From Lachnospiraceae bacterium (GTDB lineage Bacteria > Bacillota > Clostridia > Lachnospirales > Lachnospiraceae): 48,741 nt of DNA. The stretch is from NCBI GenBank assembly GCA_017553035.1, contig JAFZNE010000069.1:1-48741 (forward strand). Direction: 5' to 3'. A model generated the notes under the pieces. That model did no database searches, was not told the DNA's origin, and saw nothing but the letters and a program-made list of their open reading frames with translations. Numbering within the stretch: position 1 is the first letter of the stretch; each line of letters opens with the position of its first letter. This document shows positions 40,235-48,741 of the stretch, piece after piece. The position numbers and the translations under genes were made by a program.

Positions 40235-42860
40235 CCAGCTTAAAGCAGTTGATGCATTCCGAAAATATCCGCTGTATCAGTTCGGGATAGCCGGCATTCT
40301 TCAGATCCGAAACATTATTCAGCACATACTCTTTATTATCCCAGTCAGTGATCTTTTTCAAGTTGATGCAATTCCGGAAAGAAAGGGCTTCCACCGCGAT
40401 CCTGTCGGAAGGGATCCTCAGCTCGGTAATATGGATATTGCCCGCAAAGCACCACCCGGCGATCCGTTTTACGGAAAGCGGGATCTCGACTTTTCCTCTG
40501 CAGGCCGTACCATCCAGAAGGACGTTGTTGACAATGACCATTTCCGATCTTTGCCGCTGCTCTGTCAGCCACAACGTCTGCGAAAATGCATGACTTCCGA
40601 ACAGCTTTACGGATTCCGGTATGACCATCTCTTTCAGCCGCAAATGGTCTCTGAAGACATCCTGCCCGATCTCTTCGATATCCCGTGGAACAGTGACCTT
40701 AAGACCGTCCTGTGAATATCCTGTCAGTTGTTTCCGGTCTCTGATCTCAAAACAGGAATAGACTGAGGCGATCACCTCCCTGACAGGTGCCGGATAAGGA
40801 TTGTCCACATGGTTCAGGCAGTCCGAAAATCTGCCGAATCCGTATTTATGTGAGTCATAGGTGATATCCTTCATCTGCGTACAGCCGATAAAAACACCGC
40901 TCTTCAGCTTCGTTTCAGGTGATATCTGCACTGATTCAAGAACCGCGCAGTCCGCAAATGCATGGTACCCGCATTCTATCCGGCGAAGATCAGCGCTTTT
41001 CAGCGAATCACAGCGTTCAAATGCTCTGTCGCCGATCACTTTGATCCCGGAAAAGTCAAACGAGTTCAGATGAACACATTCGTCAAAGCAGCGCGCTTCC
41101 ATCTGTGTAAGCTCTTTTGCTTCAAAATGCTGCAGCATATAGCATCCCGCAAAGCACGAAGCAGGTAATACCGAAACATTCGACAACCGGACTTCGGTAA
41201 GCTGTCTGCAATATTCAAAGCACCCTTCTCCGATCTCTTTTACATGCAGAAATACCTTTTTCAGTTTCGGACAGCGTGAAAATGCATCTCGCTCGATCAC
41301 GCATTCGGGTGCATCTATCACGATCTCTTCCAGATCAGGGCAGGCAGCGTAAGCAAACTTCCCGATCCGCTTCACTCCGGACAAGGACAATGTTCTTATC
41401 CCATCTTTATTTGTAAATGCATACCCGGGAATCTCTGCGGCATTTACACTATCCTCAGAGCCCTCATTTCCCATCAAGCCGCCGATATCTACCCGATCGG
41501 TGTCAGCACTCTCTTCGTCCGTATCGATCAGCTTCTTTGCCTTATAAAATGCATACGGATGTACAAAAGCGTTCCTCGGCGAGGGATCGAAAGGTTTAAG
41601 CGTAAAGCAGCGCCGGAAAGCATATTCACCTATATACTCCACGGAATCGGGAAGATTACATTTTAAAAGCTTTTTACACTCTGCAAATGCTTCTCTCTCA
41701 ACCCGTTTAACCTTATCCGAAAGTGCAACGGTCTGTAAGGCAACACATCCCGCAAAGGCCTGTTCCCTGATCTCGATCAGGTTCTCCGGGCAGGTAACCG
41801 TTTTGATCCTTTCATTTCCGAAGAAGCAGCGTTCGCCTATGATCTCAACTTCTCCGGGAATACGGACCTGCTCTTCGTCTCCCATATAGCGCATCAGTAT
41901 TTTACCGCTGATATAAAAATCTCCCAGGACCTGATCCCGGATCAGGCTGACTGTTTTGTCGGAAACTTCGTTTTCAAGTGAATATACCTCTCCCGACATA
42001 TTGATCCTTTTCAGATTACAGCACCCTCTGAACGCTTTTTCGTCGAGTATCAGATCCCTGTTCTGAATGGTAACTTCCTCCAGCCCCGTGCAGTTAAGAA
42101 ATGCATTTGCCTTGATCTCTCTTAACGAACGGGGAAGTATAATGTTTATGATACCCTTTTTATCGAAAAAACAGCCTTTTCCGATCGCAGTGATCCCCTC
42201 GGGCACTGAAACCGATTTCAGATTTATGCTGAAGTTATGCAGGACTCCGTCCTCGATCTGCAAGGAATGGAAAACACTTTTTGCGATCGATCTTACGATC
42301 TCGGGATACGGCGAATGATAATCCATCGCCTCGATGAGATTATCTACTACCCATGTCTGCCCTGAAAGAGTAATCTTTTGCAGGAGCACGCATCCTTCAA
42401 ACACTTCGTCCCCGAAATTGCGGTCATCCATATCTTTGTTAAGGGAAATCTCACGAAGCGAAAGGTTGTGTGAAAATACCGCTCCGCCAAGGCTGGTCGG
42501 TCCTTCCATTACAACCCTGCGCAGGTTGTCACAGTACAGAAATGCGTGGCTGCCGACTTTGGTCATGGATTTCGGAAAGATCATCTCCTCAATATCATGA
42601 CATCTGTGAAATGCATATTCTCCTATCTCGGACAGTCCTTCGGGGAAATCAAAGCCTTTAAGTTTTCTGCAGCCTTTAAAAGCAGATGCTCCGATCTTTT
42701 TAAGCGATGTGGGAAGTTCCACCTTAAGGAGCCAGGACATTCCCTTGAACACCCCGTCTCCTATCGTATGAACGCCCTCCGGGATCGTAACCAGAGCTTC
42801 CGGTCCCGTGTAAGCCTTCAATATTCCGTCTTCTATTTCAAAATGATCCTGAATCAACAT
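40143..42860 (-). CDS. BspA-like leucine-rich-repeat protein (5' part of frameshifted gene)
   Basis: The protein has 905 residues, nearly all LRR_5 units (IGxxAFxxCxxLxxVxxP). There is no signal peptide or anchor, unlike surface BspA proteins. Larger modules recur, each opening with an [F]xIxDGxL...V.IPegv..IG pattern (about residues 6, 199, 315, 703, 773 and 873). A linker of YPxxVxxIxxS type recurs at 185, 689 and 858. The last about 25 residues (KSRGEYRKHHGSG onwards) abandon the repeat and are out of frame; the repeat continues in another frame in the downstream fragment. GAGG lies seven bases before the ATG. It follows the dus gene. Confidence 0.8.
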   Translation of the reverse strand: MLIQDHFEIEDGILKAYTGPEALVTIPEGVHTIGDGVFKGMSWLLKVELPTSLKKIGASAFKGCRKLKGFDFPEGLSEIGEYAFHRCHDIEEMIFPKSMTKVGSHAFLYCDNLRRVVMEGPTSLGGAVFSHNLSLREISLNKDMDDRNFGDEVFEGCVLLQKITLSGQTWVVDNLIEAMDYHSPYPEIVRSIAKSVFHSLQIEDGVLHNFSINLKSVSVPEGITAIGKGCFFDKKGIINIILPRSLREIKANAFLNCTGLEEVTIQNRDLILDEKAFRGCCNLKRINMSGEVYSLENEVSDKTVSLIRDQVLGDFYISGKILMRYMGDEEQVRIPGEVEIIGERCFFGNERIKTVTCPENLIEIREQAFAGCVALQTVALSDKVKRVEREAFAECKKLLKCNLPDSVEYIGEYAFRRCFTLKPFDPSPRNAFVHPYAFYKAKKLIDTDEESADTDRVDIGGLMGNEGSEDSVNAAEIPGYAFTNKDGIRTLSLSGVKRIGKFAYAACPDLEEIVIDAPECVIERDAFSRCPKLKKVFLHVKEIGEGCFEYCRQLTEVRLSNVSVLPASCFAGCYMLQHFEAKELTQMEARCFDECVHLNSFDFSGIKVIGDRAFERCDSLKSADLRRIECGYHAFADCAVLESVQISPETKLKSGVFIGCTQMKDITYDSHKYGFGRFSDCLNHVDNPYPAPVREVIASVYSCFEIRDRKQLTGYSQDGLKVTVPRDIEEIGQDVFRDHLRLKEMVIPESVKLFGSHAFSQTLWLTEQRQRSEMVIVNNVLLDGTACRGKVEIPLSVKRIAGWCFAGNIHITELRIPSDRIAVEALSFRNCINLKKITDWDNKEYVLNNVSDLKNAGYPELIQRIFSECINCFKLDEKGKSRGEYRKHHGSGISGRDKIRCRRGI

Positions 42861-42888
42861 TTGTTAACCTCTTCTTGCGAAAAAATGC

Positions 42889-43839
42889 CTAACAGGCTCC
42901 CCCGAATATATCTGTGAGGAGAGCCCGCAATTCCGGGATGTTTCCGCATTTATACAGTCCCGGTTTATACTGTTTTGTTCCCGGAAGTTTTTTCAAAAAA
43001 TAAGATGCCAGCTTTTTGATATATGTCAAGGCATCCAGTTCAGTGAAGCATTCCTGCGCAATATCCAATTGTTCTGTTATAAGACTGTATTTTGTCTCAT
43101 TGCATTCGGTATTTGTAAGTTCCGCAAATATCAACGGATTCTCAAATCCGTACCGGGCGAGCATGATTCCGTCCGCTCCGGTTTTTTTCATGGTTTCTGC
43201 GGCTTTTTCCTTCGAATCGATGCCTCCGTTGGCAAACACGGGGATCCGGACCGACTTTTTCGCGAGCCTGATATACTCGTACAAAGGCTCACCATCGTAC
43301 ATCATGTCTCTGGTCCTGCCGTGTACCGTGATCATAGCGGCACCGGATGCTTCGCACATCCTGGCGAACTCCTCGATCACGATCTTATGTCTGTTCATAC
43401 CGATGCGGCACTTCACGGAAACCGTTTTTCCGCTTCTTGCGCAGGCTTCAATGATCCTTGACGCCCTAGGGATATCATCCATCAGAGCGCATCCTTCTCC
43501 GGCTTTGACTACGTTCGGAACCGGACAGCCCATATTTATATCTATTATGTCGAACTTTTCAAGCGCCTCACTTTTTACGGCTCTTTCAAAAAAAGCAGGA
43601 TTACTGCCCAGAAGCTGTACGCATTTTAATTTTTCGCGTTCATCCGTAAATAACAGCTTCGACGTAGCCCTGTCATTGTATTTCAACGCATCCGCGCTGA
43701 CCATCTCCGTATAAGCACTTCCCGCTCCAAGTCTTTCAACCATCAACCGGAACGGGAAACAAGTATACCCTGCGAGCGGAGCCATAAGCACATTCGATCG
43801 GAGCCGTATCCCTCCGATCATGATCTCTTTTTGGAACAT
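42889..43839 (-). CDS. dus: tRNA-dihydrouridine synthase (DusB-like)
   Basis: This is a 316-residue FMN-dependent enzyme that reduces uridines in tRNA. The TIM barrel has MAPLAGYTCFPFR near the N-terminus, the catalytic Cys105 in INMGCPVPNVVKAGEG, and VHGRTRDMMYDG plus FANGGIDS as FMN/substrate blocks. The C-terminal helical domain is present. The start at 43839 has GAGG six bases upstream; the ATG at 43854 overlaps that site. The downstream LRR gene starts 28 bases after its stop. Confidence 0.92.
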   Translation of the reverse strand: MFQKEIMIGGIRLRSNVLMAPLAGYTCFPFRLMVERLGAGSAYTEMVSADALKYNDRATSKLLFTDEREKLKCVQLLGSNPAFFERAVKSEALEKFDIIDINMGCPVPNVVKAGEGCALMDDIPRASRIIEACARSGKTVSVKCRIGMNRHKIVIEEFARMCEASGAAMITVHGRTRDMMYDGEPLYEYIRLAKKSVRIPVFANGGIDSKEKAAETMKKTGADGIMLARYGFENPLIFAELTNTECNETKYSLITEQLDIAQECFTELDALTYIKKLASYFLKKLPGTKQYKPGLYKCGNIPELRALLTDIFGGAC

Positions 43840-43859
43840 CCCAAACCTCAGCATTATAT

Positions 43860-44285
43860 TTATTTATTATTTTTGATCTTATCAAATTCCGAAACAAAGC
43901 GGTACAGAAGCAATTGTTTCTTGATATCGTCCGCGGTGCTGTAATACATCGACTCATAATCCCGGCAGATATCGGCGATCTTCATGAGCATCTCTTCATC
44001 ATCAAATGCATCAACAAATGATTTCCGCAGCCTGCCTCCGGCTTCTTTGACAGATGATTCGGAATTGCCGCGGAGCAGCATGATCATTTCCTTGATCGAA
44101 ACCGTATCCGGATATTTGGCGTATATCTGATCTTCCAAGGGTGGATCCTTTATCTGGGTCACTCTGGCAACATTATGGTTATCTATACGCAGAACCTCGG
44201 TTGTAAGCCTCGATTCACGTTTTTCTTCCGGAACAAATGTATCCTGTAATTGTGCAAGTATCTCGCGTCTGTCCTTATTGTTCAT
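43860..44285 (-). CDS. Hypothetical protein, 141 residues
   Basis: I do not recognise this protein. It is soluble, helical and charged, with VARVTQIKDPPLEDQIYAKY near the middle and a C-terminal Lys/Asn-rich end. There is no signal peptide, membrane segment or cysteine pair. The start at 44285 has GGAGGG six bases upstream; the longer frame to 44417 overlaps the nucleotidase gene and has no such site. It lies between the nucleotidase-like gene and dus, 20 bases from the latter, and is probably cotranscribed. Confidence 0.6.
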   Translation of the reverse strand: MNNKDRREILAQLQDTFVPEEKRESRLTTEVLRIDNHNVARVTQIKDPPLEDQIYAKYPDTVSIKEMIMLLRGNSESSVKEAGGRLRKSFVDAFDDEEMLMKIADICRDYESMYYSTADDIKKQLLLYRFVSEFDKIKNNK

Positions 44286-44325
44286 ATCCGGCCCTCCACG
44301 ATGATGATAACTACAGCATTTCACT

Positions 44326-44922
44326 TCAACCGACCATTTCGCGAATCCTTTTCCAGTCAAAACAACGTGTATAATTGTCGTTCGGCAGCTCGCATCCCTG
44401 ATTCCAGGGTCTGTCAAAAAGCATGACCTTCATATCGGGAAAATGTTTAAAAAACCTGAATGCCATAGGCGAATCCTCTATGGCATAATCAAATCTCATG
44501 CGGTAAAAATCTTCCAGCTCGAGATTAAAAATACTGTTTTTGATAAATGAATCCCTGCCGTACTTGTTGAGGAAAAACAGATTGACACGTTCCAGCCCAT
44601 GCTCTTCAAGCCACCTACGTGAAATATCACAGGTACTGTACGGCCGGCCGGTAATGACAGATACTTCATCTCCCCGGTCTATCCATTCATTCAGCACTTC
44701 GCATGCTCCCGGAATCTCTTCAAACGAAAGAAGCACTTCGGGGCGGTGTCCTTCGATCATGAGCTGTTCGTATTCATCCGCCGTCAGCCCGAATGAATCC
44801 TGAAGATTGAAAAAACGCATATCCTCGTAAGGAACATTCTTGCCGAAGAGACTGTGTGCTATCCCGGTAAATGCTCTTCCCGTCTCACACAGACAGTCAT
44901 CAAAATCTACATAAAATTTCAT
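44326..44922 (-). CDS. HAD-family 5'-nucleotidase-like protein (NT5C type)
   Basis: The protein has 198 residues. Motif I is VDFDDCLCETG with Asp6 and Asp8, motif II is VSVITGRP, and the C-terminal IEDSP gives the acidic motif. This pattern fits the NT5C family of 5'(3')-deoxyribonucleotidases; the substrate is unproven. The start at 44922 has GGAGGT shortly upstream, while the frame extended to 44982 overlaps the acetyltransferase gene and lacks one. Confidence 0.72.
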   Translation of the reverse strand: MKFYVDFDDCLCETGRAFTGIAHSLFGKNVPYEDMRFFNLQDSFGLTADEYEQLMIEGHRPEVLLSFEEIPGACEVLNEWIDRGDEVSVITGRPYSTCDISRRWLEEHGLERVNLFFLNKYGRDSFIKNSIFNLELEDFYRMRFDYAIEDSPMAFRFFKHFPDMKVMLFDRPWNQGCELPNDNYTRCFDWKRIREMVG

Positions 44923-44978
44923 TATGACCTCCATGCTGCGAATGAAATGGGCAGCTAATGATTGAATTTGTGCGAGAT

Positions 44979-45506
44979 TCACGCTCCCTTACCGTCAGGA
45001 TCGAGGATCTTTTCCATCCAGATCATGTTATACCAGCGTCCGAATTTATAACCGCACCTGTGAAACTCCCCGACCCTGGTATATCCCATATGCCGGTGGA
45101 AATATTCGCTGTTCTTTGTCAGATATTCATCCTCCGTGATCGGATCGCCGATGCAGGCATACAGGTTGATCATCCCTCTTTTACGTAAAGCATCTTCCAA
45201 TGCTTCGTACAATACCCTGCCATATCCCCTTCCTTTGGAGTTCCGGTCAAGGTATATCGTTACTTCGCAGCAATGATCGTAAGCCGCTCTTCCCTTAAAT
45301 ACCCCTGCGTATGAATAGCCCTTTATCTCTCCATCATCTTCCAGGACCAGATAAGGATATTTCTCCAACGTATGAGCTATACGCTCCCTGAATTCTTCCG
45401 GTGAGGGTACATCATACTCAAATGATATTGCCGTATTTTCAACATAATACGCATAAATGGAGAGCAGCCTTTCGGCGTCCTCTAATGTCGCACTGCGAAT
45501 AAACAT
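44979..45506 (-). CDS. GNAT acetyltransferase (phosphinothricin acetyltransferase-like)
   Basis: The protein has 175 residues. The N-terminal FIRSATLEDAERLLSIYAYYV, the central CCEVTIYLDRNSKGRGYG with the acetyl-CoA loop KGRGYG, and the later RVGEFHRCGYKFGRWYNM are typical of the Pat/YwnH-type GNAT group, which acetylate amino acids or their toxic analogues. The actual substrate is unknown. The start at 45506 has AGGGA about eight bases upstream and follows the large EAL gene by 23 bases. Confidence 0.82.
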   Translation of the reverse strand: MFIRSATLEDAERLLSIYAYYVENTAISFEYDVPSPEEFRERIAHTLEKYPYLVLEDDGEIKGYSYAGVFKGRAAYDHCCEVTIYLDRNSKGRGYGRVLYEALEDALRKRGMINLYACIGDPITEDEYLTKNSEYFHRHMGYTRVGEFHRCGYKFGRWYNMIWMEKILDPDGKGA

Positions 45507-45529
45507 CTTCACTTTCCCTGTATCTGCAA

Positions 45530-48493
45530 CTAACTTCTCACATGCCAAGCCCTGACACTTGCCAGAAGCTGCCTGTCTTCTCCTTCGGTAAACGATACGA
45601 TCTTGAGTGTCACTTCCTGGGTCCCGTTTCCGAGCTTCATCCGGTAATCCATCTTGAACGCACCGTTTTGTTCGATCTCGCGCAGGATATTCTCCTTCCG
45701 GATCTTTTCAAGATATCTCGGAAGGTCCTCGGGGCAGATAACCTTTTTACCGTCTATCACAGCCTGTGCAAAGAAATCTTCACCTTCTTTGGCAAATCCA
45801 AGTGCCTCAAATTCTTCTGATGCGGTGTATTCGAGATATCTTCCCGTTTCAAGATGTATGGCATAGAGAGACAGATACTCCTCACTGATAGCCATCAGTC
45901 TGGCAAGCGAAGCACGATCCTGTTTGGCCTTTTCAAGCTGTTCCCTCTCTTTCATCTGCGCATCAACGGAAGTAATGCCACAGATGATCCTGTTACCGCC
46001 CTGCAGGCGCACCGCCTTCATATTGACATATACCGGTGCATCATTGATAATAAGACGATAAATGATAGTAAACACTCCATGCTGATCCAATTCCTGCCGG
46101 ACAATGTCCTTTTTGAATCTCGTCCGAAATAATTCCTTATCTTCCTCGAATACGCGGTATATGTTTTCTTCCAGTCCTGCGTCGAAGAAGCTGCTTCCCT
46201 GTCTGGTCTTGATCAATTCTTCAGTACCTGCGGAAGCGGTATATTCAATGTATTGATCTGTATCCATATCAATGACATACAGGATGTAATAATCGGCAAC
46301 CAGCGCCATGGCAACGTCGGCATACGATGTTGCGTCCTCAGGATTGGTGATCGACAGTACCGCTATCGCAAATGCCGTGATCCCCTCAACGGGGTTGCTG
46401 TCGATCTTGCGGACAAAGGACCTGACCACAGAGCCATCCGGCATCTTCTCGTCTATGAAGGCCCTGAGGCTCTTTTCATTGCAGTTATTCGCAATATTCT
46501 TCACATACCCGGCGGTATACTCAAAATACTGCGGCTTGAAAAATGCTATATCAATACCAAAGAAACGTTTCGTGAATTCCCTGTATGACGGATTGCTTCT
46601 CACAAAGCGTGCGGTATTGCCCCTGATCTCGATAACTCCCATCGGAAGAGCATTGAAAGTATTTTGAAAATCATGCTCTTCTTCACTTGTTACAACACCC
46701 AGGTCATATAGATTCAGACGACCGATTTTTTCATAGTAGGAAGAGGTTTCGGGGTCCTCAAAATAAACATCGTACTTCCCTTCAAATTTGGCAAATATCT
46801 CCTCGCTCGGATGCGGCTTGTCGAAATAATAGCCCTGCAGCTTGGAACATCCGATCTCCTGCAGGAAACGGGCCTGATCCTCAGTCTCGACGCCTTCGCA
46901 GACAGTATCTACTCCAAGGCCGGTTGCCATCCTCATCAGTTCGGTAAGGATGATCTTGCCGCCTTCACCCTCGTCAAGTTTGCGCATAAAGCTCATATCG
47001 AACTTGATCAGGTCAAAGGGAATGCTCTGCAGAGCATTCAGTGACGAATAGCCGCTGCCGAAATCATCCATCCATACCGGGAATCCGAGTTCCTTGAACC
47101 TCAGGATCTGTTCTTTCATGAAGTCGAAATCCCCGCCGATAATACTTTCGGTGATCTCGATCGAGATCTTGTCGCGCCCGAATCCCGAGTCATCGACCCT
47201 CTTTCGTATCTCTTCAACGATGTCGCATGCATCGAAATCGGATCTGGAAAGATTGATCGAATGCGCGATCGCTTTGATACCGAGCTTCTCCATCTCATGC
47301 ATCTTTTCGAGTGTCTGCTCAAGTACATACAGATCCAGTTTATAAATAAGACCCGTAGCCTCGAGATGAGGTATAAACTCATCGGGCGGCAAAAAACCTT
47401 TTTCCGGATCGATCCATCTTGCAAGTGATTCTTCATCACATACTTTATGGTTGACCGCCCGGACGATCGGCTGATAATATACCTTTATCCATTTTTCCGA
47501 AATTGCCCTGTCGATATTTGCCTGTATATACCTTCGGTTCATCTCATATTCACTGAGCTCTTTGCCGAAGAAATGATAGCATGACGTATCGGATGCCGGG
47601 ATCGTGTCACAGGCGATCTTGGCCCTGTCATATGCCGTACCTGCCGGAACGTTTTCAATACTCGAAAGATATACACCGACTCTTGCCGGAAGAACATCTC
47701 CTCCGTTTATTTCGGCCGCCTCGGAAAAGAACCGTTGGAGAACCTGTTCTATATTTTCTTCTTCGGTATATGCCGCAAAACGGTCGGCGCCGACATGACA
47801 GCAGTTCTCACTGCCGAATGTACGCACGAGAAGCCTCGAGAAAGCCCGAAGCATCTTATCGCCTTCCTCGAATCCTTTACGGTGATTAAAATATTTCATA
47901 CCGTTCAGATCGAAGTAAAGCATAACGGGCTCTTTGCCCTTCTTGTTCATGGCGTCCTTGCCTGCCTGTGCAAGTTCAAGGAACCACGTGAGCGTGGGAA
48001 GTCCGGTCAGATGATCGTATCTGTACGCCCTTATGACGCTTTCTTCATAGAACGATTTGATGATACCGTGATCTTTATCGGCTCCTGCGGACGTTTCCTT
48101 TTCAGAATAAGCCCCTTCATTCATGTACCAGACGTGAGCAAGACGAATTCCTTCTTCGGTAAAAACATGAGTACCATGAGCATGGATCACCATATATTCC
48201 ATGGTTTTTGGGGTCATGGACCTGTAGATCACGTCATATTCACCACCCTCGGTAGCGAAACGTACAGCCTCTTCTGCCAGGTGCGATACATCTTCCGGAT
48301 GAGCATATTTGTACATGTCATTATCCATTTCATAAAGTGCTTTCTCACGGTCATCGTACCCGAACAACGAACAGAATCCGTCAGAAAGTGCCAGTGTGAC
48401 AACCTTTTTATCGACATACTGGTACACTGCGAACGGCATGCTGAGGCGTTCAATATTATTCTTCTCCTGATCCGGAAGCCGGTATTTTTCCAT
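45530..48493 (-). CDS. PAS-GGDEF(degenerate)-EAL protein with C-terminal PAS-like tandem
   Basis: The protein has 987 residues. A PAS domain (about 15-130), a GGDEF fold (about 155-305) with signature VGADRF (234-239) that lacks the catalytic Glu, and an EAL domain (about 325-590, ESL at 355-357, INLS, ITES, DDFGSG, KFDMS, EGVET) are followed by about 400 residues of sensor-like domains. These include a PAS near 640 and two similar domains near 735 and 860, each with a [Y/H]xxTxxYxEYTAS motif. Phosphodiesterase activity is likely. GAGG lies seven bases upstream of ATG 48493; an in-frame ATG at 48538 (15 residues more) with GGAG is also possible. Confidence 0.88.
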   Translation of the reverse strand: MEKYRLPDQEKNNIERLSMPFAVYQYVDKKVVTLALSDGFCSLFGYDDREKALYEMDNDMYKYAHPEDVSHLAEEAVRFATEGGEYDVIYRSMTPKTMEYMVIHAHGTHVFTEEGIRLAHVWYMNEGAYSEKETSAGADKDHGIIKSFYEESVIRAYRYDHLTGLPTLTWFLELAQAGKDAMNKKGKEPVMLYFDLNGMKYFNHRKGFEEGDKMLRAFSRLLVRTFGSENCCHVGADRFAAYTEEENIEQVLQRFFSEAAEINGGDVLPARVGVYLSSIENVPAGTAYDRAKIACDTIPASDTSCYHFFGKELSEYEMNRRYIQANIDRAISEKWIKVYYQPIVRAVNHKVCDEESLARWIDPEKGFLPPDEFIPHLEATGLIYKLDLYVLEQTLEKMHEMEKLGIKAIAHSINLSRSDFDACDIVEEIRKRVDDSGFGRDKISIEITESIIGGDFDFMKEQILRFKELGFPVWMDDFGSGYSSLNALQSIPFDLIKFDMSFMRKLDEGEGGKIILTELMRMATGLGVDTVCEGVETEDQARFLQEIGCSKLQGYYFDKPHPSEEIFAKFEGKYDVYFEDPETSSYYEKIGRLNLYDLGVVTSEEEHDFQNTFNALPMGVIEIRGNTARFVRSNPSYREFTKRFFGIDIAFFKPQYFEYTAGYVKNIANNCNEKSLRAFIDEKMPDGSVVRSFVRKIDSNPVEGITAFAIAVLSITNPEDATSYADVAMALVADYYILYVIDMDTDQYIEYTASAGTEELIKTRQGSSFFDAGLEENIYRVFEEDKELFRTRFKKDIVRQELDQHGVFTIIYRLIINDAPVYVNMKAVRLQGGNRIICGITSVDAQMKEREQLEKAKQDRASLARLMAISEEYLSLYAIHLETGRYLEYTASEEFEALGFAKEGEDFFAQAVIDGKKVICPEDLPRYLEKIRKENILREIEQNGAFKMDYRMKLGNGTQEVTLKIVSFTEGEDRQLLASVRAWHVRS

Positions 48494-48529
48494 ATGTGTA
48501 AACCTCTTATACTTGTCTGAAACTCTTTT

Positions 48530-48558
48530 GAACCCCATCACCCTTCTCCGTGGGGTTC
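48530..48558 (-). promoter_or_regulatory. Leader hairpin over an alternative start
   Basis: GAACCCCA and TGGGGTTC arms (8 bp, 13-base loop) lie in the leader of the large EAL gene. The 3' arm covers the alternative start ATGGGGTTC (48538), and the loop holds its GGAGAAGGG ribosome-binding site. Confidence 0.55.
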
Positions 48559-48660
48559 TAAAAGAAGATATACCCAAATTTATTATAACATTTTTTGCCG
48601 TCAAAATAAAGTAAAAAATCGCTTTCGGTCACATTATTTTCACCTGCCGGGTATAAACTA

Positions 48661-48689
48661 TTTCACAGTCTCAATATTCATGTTATAAT
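48661..48689 (+). promoter_or_regulatory. Promoter of the gene at the right edge
   Basis: TTTCAC (48661-48666), a 17-base spacer and consensus TATAAT (48684-48689). Confidence 0.65.
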
Positions 48690-48735
48690 CAGATAGTTGT
48701 CGGGTATTATCACATTTAACCGGAAGGATGGATAA

Positions 48736-48741
48736 ATGAAA
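48736..48741 (+). CDS. Start of a truncated gene
   Basis: Only ATG-AAA is inside the window. GGAAGG lies about eight bases upstream and a good promoter precedes it, so a coding start is likely. The product cannot be known. It diverges from the large EAL gene. Confidence 0.45.

Noticed and set aside
48540..48604. Longer start for the large EAL gene at 48604
   Set aside because: The extra N-terminal residues (MTAKNVIINLGISS) look non-coding and no ribosome-binding site precedes them.

Overview
The window looks like chromosomal DNA of an anaerobic Firmicute of the Lachnospiraceae (Butyrivibrio-like). I infer this from the gene content, not from a search: type III glutamine synthetase, butyrate kinase beside phosphate acetyltransferase, many EAL-type c-di-GMP proteins, proteins resembling the Lachnospiraceae families DUF5688 and DUF5721, BspA-type leucine-rich repeats, CIRCE control of htpG, and Gram-positive ribosome-binding sites and sigma-A promoters. 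There is no stretch above about 300 bases without a gene. I see no CRISPR array, insertion sequence, prophage block, rRNA or replication origin.

Layout. Positions 1-0.8 kb hold a KdpE-type response regulator (+). From 0.86 to 5.3 kb, on the minus strand, are a coenzyme F420 ligase-like protein, a membrane EAL phosphodiesterase fused to a CPCC zinc-ribbon, and a DHH phosphoesterase. A tRNA-Thr follows at 5.5 kb. From 5.7 to 20.5 kb there is a long minus-strand run: xpt, an AI-2E-family transporter, a YesL/DUF624 membrane protein, glgB, glnN, an ABC-F ATPase, a GlgX-like protein that has lost its catalytic residues, a DUF5721-like protein, CIRCE and htpG, and a PAS/HisKA/receiver protein that has lost its phosphotransfer residues. 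At 20.7-22.0 kb (+) lie upp and a YheO-type regulator, closed by a strong terminator.

From 22.0 to 27.5 kb (minus) there are a secreted Ig-like/papain-like protein, pta and buk with their own promoter, a DUF5688-like protein and a membrane protein. At 27.6 kb is tRNA-Pro. From 27.8 to 31.5 kb (+) come a RelA/SpoT-synthetase-like protein and a KaiC-like/PEP-synthase-like ATP-grasp protein, separated by a promoter that reads directly into a terminator hairpin. At 31.5-32.9 kb (minus) a TetR regulator and a DUF998 membrane protein share a consensus promoter covered by two overlapping palindromes.

From 33.0 to 36.6 kb (+) there is a DNA-damage-tolerance cassette: a LexA-like HTH/S24 repressor, a small HAD phosphatase, a Y-family DNA polymerase with a beta-clamp motif, a YolD-like small protein and an SRAP (HMCES/YedK) abasic-site protein. 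From 36.6 to 48.5 kb (minus) are a PAS-GGDEF*-EAL protein, an aldo/keto reductase with Fe-S cysteines, a frameshifted leucine-rich-repeat gene, a Dus tRNA-dihydrouridine synthase, a small unknown protein, a 5'-nucleotidase-like HAD protein, a GNAT acetyltransferase and a large PAS-GGDEF*-EAL-PAS protein. A new plus-strand gene begins at the right edge.

The most interesting signals are the catalytically dead GlgX-like protein near glgB, the pseudo-hybrid kinase, the translesion/SRAP cassette with its embedded HAD enzyme, the promoter-plus-terminator leader ahead of the KaiC/PEP-synthase-like gene, and a CIRCE element that also looks like a terminator.
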